Position numbers and translations under genes: made by a program. 64,000 bases of DNA. It comes from Aestuariivivens sediminis (GTDB lineage: Bacteria; Bacteroidota; Bacteroidia; Flavobacteriales; Flavobacteriaceae). The stretch is from assembly GCF_022662105.1 (NCBI RefSeq), contig NZ_JAKMCP010000002.1, positions 496,001 to 560,000 of the forward strand. The letters are read 5' to 3'. Each line of letters begins with the position of its first letter. Position 1 is the stretch's first letter. Shown here piece after piece: positions 45,203 through 54,100 of this stretch. The notes beneath the pieces were generated by a model. The model had not been told where the DNA came from, did no database searches, and saw nothing but the letters and a program-made list of their open reading frames with translations.

Positions 45203-45955
45203 ATGATAAAATTCTTTAGAAAAATTAGACAAAAACTGCTGACTGAAAACAAATTCAGCAAATATCTGCTTTATGCTATAGGCGAGATAATACTTGTTGT
45301 GATCGGTATTTTAATTGCATTGAGTATTAATAATTGGAACGAAAACCTAAAAAATAATAGGTTAAAAGAATATTATTTAAAATCTCTAATGGAAGATTTA
45401 TCCAGAGATACATTAGAAATCAATAAAGTAGCTAATTGGCAAAGAAATGAAATTTTTAGACTTCAGAAATTTAAAGATCGTATACACGGTCAATCTTCAA
45501 TAACAATAGACACCATTAAAAAAATTGCCCAATTTGAATTCGATTGGCATTATTATGTGAAAAGGGATTATAATAATAATACGTTTAACACCATCATTTC
45601 ATCAGGAAATATTGAATTATTTAACCGTAAATTAATCGATGAACTAATGCAATTACAAAACATTCAACTAGATGAAATAAATAGATCAAAAAACAATCTT
45701 AATCAATACGACCTGTTATACAGCAACTATTCAACGCGTTATCCCACCTTATCCAACAGTAGTTATAAAAATAATTTTGTAGAACACTTATTATGGAATA
45801 ATATTGATGAAAAAGATTTTATTGGGAATTTTGTCGCCTTATTAGAAAATAAAAAATTCACGTTTGAAGAAACCTTGGGTGACCAAAGAGAGGTTAACGA
45901 AAAGTCAGCAGAAATTCTGTTATTAATAGAGCAGATGTTGAATAAAGACAAGTAA
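45203..45955 (+). CDS. DUF6090 family membrane-anchored protein
   Basis: 250 residues, second intact DUF6090 member. N-terminus and span as in the gene at 41858 (AIGEIILVVIGILIALSINN, then NWNE), but the soluble part is strongly diverged. The abrupt change from DNA identity to divergence after base 74 suggests recombination or gene conversion at the 5' end. Ends with an attC-like sequence (45957-45990). Confidence 0.85.
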   Translation: MIKFFRKIRQKLLTENKFSKYLLYAIGEIILVVIGILIALSINNWNENLKNNRLKEYYLKSLMEDLSRDTLEINKVANWQRNEIFRLQKFKDRIHGQSSITIDTIKKIAQFEFDWHYYVKRDYNNNTFNTIISSGNIELFNRKLIDELMQLQNIQLDEINRSKNNLNQYDLLYSNYSTRYPTLSNSSYKNNFVEHLLWNNIDEKDFIGNFVALLENKKFTFEETLGDQREVNEKSAEILLLIEQMLNKDK

Positions 45956-46147
45956 AAAAATAACGAAAGCACAACAACGTTTATAATTCATTGTAGTAAT
46001 AATTAAGATGACATCAGATCTACTAAATCAGCTCCTTTAGGTAAATTAGACTTTTCGATTTAGGATTAACCAAAAACGAATCTTCTACATATCAGAAATA
46101 AAAAAACGGCTAATTTAATTACCGCTCTCCAAGACTTTAAATCTACT

Positions 46148-46206
46148 AACTGATTCTCATCATTTCACCTTTTATGTGTTCTAATTAAATTGAAGCATCC
46201 ATAAAT
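46148..46206 (+). repeat. Upstream repeat of lipoprotein gene, copy 2
   Basis: Same 58-base block as at 40966-41023, upstream of the second lipoprotein gene. Preceded by copy 2 of the NESST remnant (46057-46101) and the hairpin (46107-46125). Confidence 0.8.
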
Positions 46207-46221
46207 GTAAAGGTGAATACA

Positions 46222-46599
46222 ATGAAAAGACATTTAAAAGCTGCTGCGTGTTTTTTAGCTTTGTTGATATTGATTCAGGGTTGTTCAATCTATAAAACCG
46301 TATCTGCTCCTTATGAAGAGGCTATGATACACAATGCCAGAGTAGAAGTGGAATATCCGGATCAATTTCCAGTTAAATTCAATAGAATAGAGATCATTGA
46401 TGATGACATCTATGGTGTTAAAAAGGTAAGCGGAAAAACTGTAAAGACCCTAATTAACAGAGAAAAAGTAGAAAAAATAAAGGTTAAAGATAAAACAGCA
46501 TCAATTATTGTAAGTATTGCCATTCCTGTTGTTATAATAGGTGTATTAGTTGCTACTTCAGATCGCTGGATGTCCATATCAATTGGATTTGGAAATTAA
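46222..46599 (+). CDS. Small lipoprotein, paralogue of 41041 gene
   Basis: 125 residues from ATG at 46222 (a GTG nine bases upstream is a possible start). Same lipobox I-Q-G-C and SIYKTVSAPYEEA as the gene at 41041. Diverges in the middle (VEVEYPDQFPVKFNRIEII) and in the C-terminal span (SIIVSIAIPVVIIGVLVA). Function unknown. Confidence 0.75.
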   Translation: MKRHLKAAACFLALLILIQGCSIYKTVSAPYEEAMIHNARVEVEYPDQFPVKFNRIEIIDDDIYGVKKVSGKTVKTLINREKVEKIKVKDKTASIIVSIAIPVVIIGVLVATSDRWMSISIGFGN

Positions 46600-46670
46600 G
46601 CAATTTGCGCTATCCATTATTAAAAGATAGTGATCCTAATTTATTTGTTAATTCATTAAATTCTTCCAAA

Positions 46671-47522
46671 ATGAAAAAACTACTATTATTTTCTATTCTA
46701 TTTCTGGTTTCCGTGTATGGGATAGGTCAAAATACCCCATTATACCTTGGTTCAAATGGTGTTACTATTAAATGTCGAGATGATGTTGAAATTGGTTACA
46801 CTCAAAAAGTTAATGGTAAAACTTATACCGTTGTAAGTGAAGAACAATTGAGAAAAATGATTGCAAATAAGGAAGATATTACTGCCATTTGCACATCTAA
46901 AATTACTAATATGAAAGGTCTGTTTTATAAATCTAAATTTAAGGGAGATATAGGTAACTGGGATGTCAGTAATGTAACTGATATGAGTGATATGTTTATA
47001 AGTTCAAAATTCAATGGGGATATTTCAAAATGGGATGTTGGTAATGTCACTAATATGAGTAGTATGTTTTTTATTTCTAAGTTCAATAATAATATTGAGA
47101 ATTGGAATGTAAGTAAGATTTCTAATATGAGTCATATGTTTCACTATTCAGTATTTAATGGAGATATTTCGAAATGGGATGTCAGTAATGTTACCAATAT
47201 GAGTTTTATGTTTTGTGGAGCAGTTGGATTTTTTGGTGTTATTTATAACCCCTTTAAAGGAGATATAAGTAACTGGGATGTCAGTAATGTTACCAATATG
47301 AGTTTTATGTTTAAAGCATCGGAATTTAATGGAGACATAAGTAGTTGGAATATAAGTAATGTGACTAATATGAACGAGATGTTTAGAAGATCAAAATTCA
47401 ATAGAAATTTATCAAGTTGGGTTGTTAGTAAGGTTACTAAATGTTCTAAATTCAGTGAAAATACTCCTCAATGGATAGAACCAAAACCAAACTTCACCAA
47501 TTGTGATTGTGGAAATAATTAA
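46671..47522 (+). CDS. BspA-like (DUF285) repeat surface protein
   Basis: 283 residues from ATG at 46671, with signal peptide MKKLLLFSILFLVSVYGIGQ. The body has about seven to eight BspA-type repeats of roughly 25 residues with core WDVSNVTNMSxMF and FNGDISKWDV, characteristic of DUF285 (leucine-rich-repeat-like) proteins. One repeat has an extra loop (CGAVGFFGVIYNPFK). Ends in NCDCGNN with no sorting domain. Probably binds a surface or matrix ligand. An upstream TTG at 46605 is a less likely start. Confidence 0.88.
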   Translation: MKKLLLFSILFLVSVYGIGQNTPLYLGSNGVTIKCRDDVEIGYTQKVNGKTYTVVSEEQLRKMIANKEDITAICTSKITNMKGLFYKSKFKGDIGNWDVSNVTDMSDMFISSKFNGDISKWDVGNVTNMSSMFFISKFNNNIENWNVSKISNMSHMFHYSVFNGDISKWDVSNVTNMSFMFCGAVGFFGVIYNPFKGDISNWDVSNVTNMSFMFKASEFNGDISSWNISNVTNMNEMFRRSKFNRNLSSWVVSKVTKCSKFSENTPQWIEPKPNFTNCDCGNN

Positions 47523-47614
47523 GTAGGGAAAATATGATTACTTGGTCAAACACCTATTAAACGACTTGAAATGAAATTAAAACCCAAAAAACCCACCCCT
47601 TTATTCTAAATTTC

Positions 47615-47773
47615 AAAAAAATTAGTGTGCATGATTATACCATTGAAATGACTCTGGTTGTTTTGGAGTTGCTGGGCCTCATTTAAGCATGACCTATCGC
47701 GGTTTTAAAGCGTTTTAGGGTTTTCTGATGGTTTACCCTATCTGAGATATTATTGCTTGTATATCATACCTTT
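47615..47773 (+). repeat. Dispersed repeat, copy B
   Basis: Begins AAAAAAATTAGTGTGCATGA, has CCTCATTTAAGCATGACC at 47677 and GATGGTTTACCCTATCTGAG. It resembles copy A (40663 onward), and its start matches the last 50 bases of the window. It fills part of the 776-base gap between genes; the stretch 47774-48129 shows nothing I can support. Confidence 0.6.
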
Positions 47774-48129
47774 TCCATCTCATAAAAAGTGGATTTATAT
47801 TAATACAGTACAAAATGTGCAATACTTTTTTAAAAGATGTGCTACAAAGCGAATCTTAATAAAGAATCCATTAAGGGGCTTTTTAATACTTGCCGATATT
47901 CACTCCCTTATTTAGCTTAATTTATGTAGTTTTCTATGCTGTTTTTAAAGCGGCCCCTTTTCAATTCGAATGTATTATATTATTGGATAATAAAAGTTGT
48001 ATATAAATCACATGAACTAATTGCACCCCTAAATTGACCATAGGGACCGTACAGAGCAATAAATGATTAGCATAATTTTGATTCAAATAGAAAACAACCC
48101 TCCAAGTAAAAAAAATCATAGAAAACTAA

Positions 48130-48206
48130 ATGAAAATATAAGTAACAGGAGGATCAGGCTATATAGGCTGCATGTAGGAGTAGAACTGCAGAATGAGGGA
48201 TTTTAG
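48130..48206 (+). pseudogene. Fragment of a galE-like epimerase gene
   Basis: ATG at 48130 reads MKI-stop-VTGGSGYIG, the start of a UDP-glucose 4-epimerase Rossmann domain, then after a frame change VELQNEGF followed by a stop. Only about the first 25 codons remain, with a nonsense mutation and frameshift. The carbohydrate genes that follow suggest the intact ancestor belonged to the same sugar locus. Confidence 0.6.
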
Positions 48207-48298
48207 GCATTAAAATTAACGGAGTACCTGATATTGGTTCTATTGAGGTTAATCATAAATAGTATTCTTTTTAGTACATTAATTTAAAATATTGTGAT

Positions 48299-49783
48299 AT
48301 GAATAAAAATGTCATCTTATCAATTTTAGTAACTGTTGTTTTAATGCTAACCAGTTGCTCATCAACTTATTATATTGACGCCGATAATGGTAATGATTCC
48401 AATTCTGGAAATTCACCAAAAAAAGCCTGGGCTTCATTAAGTAAAGTTAATAGTATTACATTTCAACCTGGAGATAAAATTCTTTTTAAATCAGGAACAA
48501 GCTATGTCGGCCAATTAGAGCCTAAAGGAAGTGGTGTTGAAGGAAAACCTATCATTATTAATCGTTATGACAAAGGCAAAAAACCTGCAATTCATGGTGA
48601 AGGAGAAAAATTACACACCCTATTATTATACAATGTTGAATATTGGGAAGTTTATAATTTAGAAATTACCAATACAGGTAAAGAGAGAGAAGCTAACAGA
48701 AGAGGTGTTACTATTAAAGCTGAAGATTATGGAGAGGTTCATCATATAGTACTAGATAGTCTTGAAATACATCATGTTAATGGAAGTTTAGTAAAAAGTG
48801 ATGGTGGCGGAAGTGCTATTATATGGAAAAACTCAGGAGAGAAAGTAAAAACACGTTTTGTGGATTTAATTATTCAAAATTGTTATTTACATCACTGTGG
48901 TAGAAATGGTATTAATTCCAGGGGAAATATTAATAGAGAAAAATGGTATCCCAGTATTGGTGTTATTGTTCGTAATAATTTATTAGAACAAATTCCAGGT
49001 GATGGCATTGTGCCTATAGGTTGCGATGGTGCTATTATAGAAAATAATGTGCTTAGAGATTTTCCCGATATTCTTTCACACAAAGAAGCTGCTGCTGGTA
49101 TTTGGCCTTGGAGTTCAGACAACACATTAATACAGTATAACGAAGTAAGCGGACATAAAGCTAAATGGGATGGACAAGGTTATGATTCTGATTATAACTG
49201 TAAAGGAACCATTATTCAATATAATTATAGTCACGACAATTATGGTGGATTTTTATTAGTCTGCAACAATGGAAATACCTTTAATACATCTGGGAATATA
49301 GGCACAAAAAATACCATTATTAGACATAATTTTAGTATTAACGATGGTATTAGACCATATCCAACTGAACGTGAAGGTGATTTTTCGCCAGTATTTCATA
49401 TTACAGGTCCTGTTGAAAACACAGCTGTTTACAATAATGTAATAATTCTTCCGAAAGAATCATTAGACAATACCATAGTGAAAATGGATAACTGGGGTGG
49501 CCCTTGGCCTGTAAATACCACTTTTAAAAATAATATTTTCTATTCTGAAGGCAATAGCTCCTTTTCTTTTGGAAAGGACCAAAACACCATATTTAACAAT
49601 AACGTATATTATAACAGCATCGATAATCTTCCAAAAGATGTAAATGCAGTTTTTACAAAACCGGATTTTATAAACCCAAATATTCGTGGAAGTGGTTTTG
49701 AAGTATTAGAGAATTTTATGATTAAAACAAATAGTGCGCTTAATAAAAAATCTATTGGTGTCTCCAAAACTATTTTAGAATAA
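48299..49783 (+). CDS. Right-handed beta-helix lipoprotein (polysaccharide lyase-like)
   Basis: 494 residues. Lipoprotein signal with L-T-S-C (cysteine at residue 20). YYIDADNGNDSNSGNS is the start typical of parallel beta-helix enzymes (chondroitinase B/pectate lyase-like, DUF1565). Successive rungs are rich in N and I/V (VIVRNNLLEQIPGDGI, TIIQYNYSHDNYGGFL). Catalytic residues cannot be assigned. Likely acts on an extracellular polysaccharide at the cell surface; a GH43 and an esterase-like enzyme follow. Confidence 0.8.
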   Translation: MNKNVILSILVTVVLMLTSCSSTYYIDADNGNDSNSGNSPKKAWASLSKVNSITFQPGDKILFKSGTSYVGQLEPKGSGVEGKPIIINRYDKGKKPAIHGEGEKLHTLLLYNVEYWEVYNLEITNTGKEREANRRGVTIKAEDYGEVHHIVLDSLEIHHVNGSLVKSDGGGSAIIWKNSGEKVKTRFVDLIIQNCYLHHCGRNGINSRGNINREKWYPSIGVIVRNNLLEQIPGDGIVPIGCDGAIIENNVLRDFPDILSHKEAAAGIWPWSSDNTLIQYNEVSGHKAKWDGQGYDSDYNCKGTIIQYNYSHDNYGGFLLVCNNGNTFNTSGNIGTKNTIIRHNFSINDGIRPYPTEREGDFSPVFHITGPVENTAVYNNVIILPKESLDNTIVKMDNWGGPWPVNTTFKNNIFYSEGNSSFSFGKDQNTIFNNNVYYNSIDNLPKDVNAVFTKPDFINPNIRGSGFEVLENFMIKTNSALNKKSIGVSKTILE

Positions 49784-49842
49784 GATATCTTTAAAACAAC
49801 AAATCGTTTTAATCAAGGTTATTAAAAGCATACATCTTGGTC

Positions 49843-50200
49843 CTATCTAACAAAAGTATAATCTCCCGTGTAATTACCTTTTATGGTTGAAACAAACTCT
49901 TCTGACTCAACATTATATAAATCAATTTCATCATCAGATGTGTATAAATGAAACGTCCATACTGCACCGCTTCCTTTATACCCTCCTTCTGTAAGTGTAG
50001 TTGAAGAGGTCATTAATGTTAGTTTGATATCTCTATCGGTTAAACTAACGACAATTAGGGTCATCTGCAACAAAAGCTTTATCAAAATTTGAATTATTGC
50101 CATCGGTTGCGCATGAATTAAGAACTTCGAATACTAACAGAATATTTATTCTTGTTGGATATTCTATCCTGGTAACATGTTTAGATTTTATAAATGCCAT
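49843..50200 (-). pseudogene. Frameshifted lipoprotein gene
   Basis: The minus strand from ATG at 50200 reads MAFIKSKHVTRIEYPTRINI then LLVFEVLNSCATDGNN and FDKAFVADDPNCR before a stop at 50045. A one-base shift continues the protein as VVSLTDRDIKLTLMTSST, GAVWTFHLYTSDDEIDLYN and GNYTGDYTFVR. The two halves form one about 115-residue lipoprotein (L-N-S-C), disabled by a frameshift unless it is a sequencing error. Confidence 0.6.
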
Positions 50201-50405
50201 TTAATGTCCTATTATTCATTACGGATGTCTATAATAAAAATAATTGCACATTGTAAGTCTTCAAAGAGTTTTTTAGTTTTAACAATAGCGGTATAGTGGT
50301 GGTATATGTTAAATTACTTATTTTGGTAATTCACTTCGAAGATACCGTAATGGACTGGGCTTAAATATGGGTGTTAACGCATACTTACATTAAATACATT
50401 AGAAA

Positions 50406-51386
50406 ATGAATCGAAAAACAAATTACAATGTTGTAGTGGCCATTATAATAGTGGTAACATGGTTTAGTTGCAATAAAAAAAGAACCCTGGTGGTCATAAA
50501 TAATCCTATTGTAGACGGACACTTTGCAGATCCATCTATTGTTAAGCATCAAGGCGTATTTTACATTTACGCAACGAAGGACCCATGGGGAGGGGAAGAT
50601 TTGGCGGTCATGCAATCTTCTGATTTTAAGAATTGGGAACAAAAGCACATAGAATGGCCTACAAAAACATTATGTGTGAGTCCAACATCAAATGACAGTA
50701 GGGTTTGGGCTCCGTCGGTCATTCAGGGTACAGATCACAAATTTTATATGTATGTGTCCGTGGGAAGCGAGATCTGGGTTGGGGTTAGTAACCATCCGCT
50801 GGGGCCATGGAAGAATGCAAAACCAGATAATACGCCTTTAATTAAAGGAAACATGTTTCCTGAGTATCATATGATTGATGCCGAAGTTTTTATAGATGAT
50901 GATGGTCAGGTTTATTTATATTGGGGATCCGGATTAAATTGGGTTAATGGTCATTGTTTTGTAGTAAAATTAGAGGAAGACATGATTAGCTTCAACAAAG
51001 AAGAAATAAAGGACATAACACCGCCTAATTATTTTGAGGCGCCCATTATGTTAAAGAAAAACGGTACCTATTATTTAATGTATTCAGATGGAAAGTGTAC
51101 TACCGAAACTTATAAAGTAAGGTATGCCCATGGAAAAAGCCCTTATGGCCCTTGGGTAGAGGGTGATAATAGTCCTATCTTAACCACTTCAAAGGATAAG
51201 ACTACTCGAGGACCGGGCCATCATAGCGTATTTGAAGAAAACGGCCAAAATTATATTTTATACCATCGTATAAAAGATAATACTACAGAGCTTTATAGGG
51301 AATTGGCTATTGATAGTTTAAATTTTAATGATGATGGAAAGATTAAAAAAGTTAAACCTTCCGGTATAACGCTATCCTTGAAGTGA
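50406..51386 (+). CDS. Glycoside hydrolase family 43-like enzyme
   Basis: 326 residues. N-terminal hydrophobic segment ending TWFSC suggests a lipoprotein. The five-bladed propeller of GH43 is visible with the catalytic triad: D in GHFADPSIV, D in IDAEVFIDDDG, and E in NYFEAPIML. Typical substrates are arabinan, arabinoxylan or xylan. It lies in a small carbohydrate group with a beta-helix lipoprotein and an acetylxylan-esterase-like hydrolase, so hemicellulose or pectin side chains are plausible substrates. Confidence 0.88.
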   Translation: MNRKTNYNVVVAIIIVVTWFSCNKKRTLVVINNPIVDGHFADPSIVKHQGVFYIYATKDPWGGEDLAVMQSSDFKNWEQKHIEWPTKTLCVSPTSNDSRVWAPSVIQGTDHKFYMYVSVGSEIWVGVSNHPLGPWKNAKPDNTPLIKGNMFPEYHMIDAEVFIDDDGQVYLYWGSGLNWVNGHCFVVKLEEDMISFNKEEIKDITPPNYFEAPIMLKKNGTYYLMYSDGKCTTETYKVRYAHGKSPYGPWVEGDNSPILTTSKDKTTRGPGHHSVFEENGQNYILYHRIKDNTTELYRELAIDSLNFNDDGKIKKVKPSGITLSLK

Positions 51387-51603
51387 TTCCAATGCAAGCA
51401 AAAGTAGACTAAATGGACATTTTATAGTCTTATATCAAAGCAACCCGTTTCTCAAAGAAAGGCTAAAAGATTTGATTTTTTTATTAGAAAAGGCCCTGAA
51501 CTCTGGAGAATTCAGAATTTCAAAAGCAATTGATTATACACCTTGCGGTGCTTTGCTTATGTTTAAGAAATCTGTATCAAAATATGAGATAAACCAGAAA
51601 TAG
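51382..51603 (+). pseudogene. C-terminal remnant of an unknown gene
   Basis: An open frame without a start codon: NGHFIVLYQSNPFLKERLKD, then IFLLEKALNSGEFRISKAI and TPCGALLMFKKSVSKYEINQ, ending TAG. It overlaps the GH43 stop in another frame. Protein-like, so probably the tail of a truncated gene; family not recognised. Confidence 0.4.
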
Positions 51604-51840
51604 CAAGAAATAAACAGTAAGATAGAACCGGTAGAAGTTTCTGAATTTTTTGTATTCGTGATTTTGAGGATAGATATTCCCAAAAAGGCCTTTAATTTCT
51701 TTCCAAAAAAGAGGTTTAATGTTTATTAACCAACTATTGGTTTGATATACGATTTTGCGGAATTTACTTCGGTAATAGCCTAATGGTAATCCCCAAGCTA
51801 CAAAAAGTATAAACCACATATGTTTAGTGATAACATCCAT
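51577..51840 (-). CDS. Small membrane protein next to DUF1295 gene
   Basis: 87 residues with two hydrophobic segments (MWFILFVAWGLPLGYY and YLTVYFLLFLVYLIF) and a basic middle. It begins 6 bases after the DUF1295 stop on the same strand, so it is probably co-transcribed. No family recognised. Its 3' end overlaps the remnant at 51382 by 27 bases on the other strand. Confidence 0.55.
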   Translation of the reverse strand: MDVITKHMWFILFVAWGLPLGYYRSKFRKIVYQTNSWLINIKPLFWKEIKGLFGNIYPQNHEYKKFRNFYRFYLTVYFLLFLVYLIF

Positions 51841-51846
51841 TGTTAT

Positions 51847-52623
51847 TTATTTTTTTGGAAACCATGGGAAAAAGGCATTTGTTCTTTGAATGTAATCTCT
51901 GTATTCCGGTTTTGTTTCTTTTAACGTTTTTTCAAGTAAGCTCACACCCGATATCTTAATAATCAAAAAAGTCATGACAATAGAACCTATTATTTGCCAG
52001 TAACTCCCTGCGGCAATACTAAAAATAGCATAGGCCCACCAAACGACGGAGTCTCCAAAATAATTTGGATGTCTGGTGTACTTCCAAAACCCTGTTTTTA
52101 AGACCTTTCCTTTATTTTTTAAATTACTTTTAAAACGTGCCAATTGAAAATCACCGCCAGCTTCAAACGTAAATCCAACAAGCCATACTAAAATCCCTAT
52201 ATAATCCCATATACTAAGGGCCCCGCTGCTTTTACTTGAACTGATTCCTAAAAGGGGTAAGGAGATAATCATAATCAAGGCGCCTTGTAATAAAAAAGTT
52301 TGGAAATAACTAAACCACCAATAGCGTTTGGGACCATAATTTTTTCGGAATTCCTGATATCTGAAATCCTCTTCTTTACCCATGTTTCTGTAGGCAAGAT
52401 AAATTGCAAGCCGAAGTCCCCAAATAGTAACTAAAGTTAGAATCACTATTTTTCTGGCATGCAGTTCTCCTGACATAAATACGTAGAACGCATTCACAAC
52501 GACAAACCCAAAACCCCAAAAAATATCCACAATACTTACATTTTTTATAACAACACTCCATCCCCATAGCAGGGTTACCAAAGTGAAAATAATTAAGGCC
52601 GCTTGAGAAAATAGTTCTATCAT
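51847..52623 (-). CDS. DUF1295 (steroid 5-alpha-reductase-like) membrane protein
   Basis: 258 residues with about six membrane helices. The C-terminal signature is FWKYTRHPNYFGDSVVWWAY, the conserved HPNY(F/L)G block of the DUF1295/ICMT-like superfamily, and RTNAFFPWFPKK ends the protein. Members act on lipid double bonds or methylate prenyl groups; the reaction here is unknown. Convergent with GH43. Confidence 0.9.
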   Translation of the reverse strand: MIELFSQAALIIFTLVTLLWGWSVVIKNVSIVDIFWGFGFVVVNAFYVFMSGELHARKIVILTLVTIWGLRLAIYLAYRNMGKEEDFRYQEFRKNYGPKRYWWFSYFQTFLLQGALIMIISLPLLGISSSKSSGALSIWDYIGILVWLVGFTFEAGGDFQLARFKSNLKNKGKVLKTGFWKYTRHPNYFGDSVVWWAYAIFSIAAGSYWQIIGSIVMTFLIIKISGVSLLEKTLKETKPEYRDYIQRTNAFFPWFPKK

Positions 52624-52844
52624 TGGTCAGGGGTTTCTTATACTAAACAAAACCGCGTTATATATTAGCAATACATGTCTTTATCCTGTATAAAACTAAT
52701 TTATAAAATAAAGCCTTTTGTGTAAATGAAACCCGTTTAAATATTCACAATTTTACTATCTTGTTTGCAGAACCTTAAATTTCTGATGGATTATACACAA
52801 CATACCGTTAGTATACCCTTAGCAAATTTTCTTAATAACATGTG

Positions 52845-54008
52845 ATGAAGTTTGTTATAAGTATCTTATTACCCGTATGTTTTAGTATAACCCTATTCGG
52901 TCAGGATGCCATGCTATGCATGGGGCAGTATTGGACGGAGGATGAAGCCAACGTGATGATGAAAACGTTTAAATCCAAATGGAATGATCTGTCCACGTGG
53001 GAAAAAAGAGCGAATCAAATTAAGCAAGGAATTATTGAGGGCATGCAACTTGCTAAAATGCCTGAATTATCGGGTAACTTCAATGCCATTATTCGGGATA
53101 AGAAAGAAATGGACGGTTATACAGTTGAAAATATTGCCATTGAAAGCTTTCCCGGATTCTATATTACGGGTAATATCTATAGCCCCACAGATCAAAAAGA
53201 TAAAAATCCTGCCATTTTATGCCCCCACGGACATTGGGACAATGGTCGTATGCGTGAAGATATGCAAATACGCTGTGCGGTTTTTGCACGAATGGGAGCC
53301 ATCGTTTTTGCATATGATATGGTTGGGTACGGAGAATCCAAACAGGTAAATCATGATATTCCCATAGCATTGTTGCTACAAACCTGGAACAGTAAAAGAA
53401 TTCTTGAATACCTTATCTCCCGAGCGGATGTTGATTCATCTATGATCGGTATTACCGGTGCTTCGGGAGGAGGGACACAATCATTTATGTTAACTGCAAT
53501 CGACGACAGGATTAAAGTATCTGCACCCGTCGTTCAAGTATCCGCGCACTTTTTTGGAGGATGTGTTTGTGAAAGCGGAATGCCCATACACCGAAGTGAG
53601 GGACTCCAAACTAATAATGTTGAAATCGCAGCCCTCTGCGCACCGAGACCTCTTATGCTCATCTCCGATGGCGCTGATTGGACAAGGAACACACCACAAA
53701 TTGAATATCCATACATCAAAAGCATATATGCCCTCTATCAGGCCGAACATAAATTGGAGCACGTTCATTTTCCAACGGAACAGCATGATTATGGCTATTC
53801 CAAAAGAACAGCTGTATACAATTTCTTTGGCCATCACCTAAAATTAAAATACGGAAACATTCCATATGAAAATAAATTCTTAGAAGATTTTGTTACCCTG
53901 TTACCTCAAGAGGAATTACTGATATTCAATGGCAAAAATCCAATACCACAGAACCTATTGCAGGGAAATGATGCGGTGATGGCCTATCTTGGATTTAACA
54001 GTAAATGA
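52845..54008 (+). CDS. Exported acetylxylan-esterase-like alpha/beta hydrolase
   Basis: 387 residues from ATG at 52845 (a GTG directly before is possible). Signal peptide MKFVISILLPVCFSITLFGQ. The hydrolase core has LCPHGHWDNG as the oxyanion region, GASGGGTQS as the nucleophile elbow, an Asp in LISDGADWTRN, and His in PTEQHDYGY. This is the Abhydrolase_7/acetyl xylan esterase type. Acts outside the cytoplasm, likely deacetylating sugars together with the GH43 and beta-helix enzymes. Confidence 0.85.
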   Translation: MKFVISILLPVCFSITLFGQDAMLCMGQYWTEDEANVMMKTFKSKWNDLSTWEKRANQIKQGIIEGMQLAKMPELSGNFNAIIRDKKEMDGYTVENIAIESFPGFYITGNIYSPTDQKDKNPAILCPHGHWDNGRMREDMQIRCAVFARMGAIVFAYDMVGYGESKQVNHDIPIALLLQTWNSKRILEYLISRADVDSSMIGITGASGGGTQSFMLTAIDDRIKVSAPVVQVSAHFFGGCVCESGMPIHRSEGLQTNNVEIAALCAPRPLMLISDGADWTRNTPQIEYPYIKSIYALYQAEHKLEHVHFPTEQHDYGYSKRTAVYNFFGHHLKLKYGNIPYENKFLEDFVTLLPQEELLIFNGKNPIPQNLLQGNDAVMAYLGFNSK

Positions 54009-54100
54009 ATAATTTACTGACGTATCTCTATTTGTCAGACTCTAAAGTTTTGAAGCCATTAATCCGGTAAGTCTTATGCGCAATAAATGGTAATCATCAG

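Noticed and set aside
46900-47420. Regularly spaced DNA repeats resembling a CRISPR array
   Set aside because: The period matches BspA-type protein repeats in an open frame; there are no unique spacers or cas genes.
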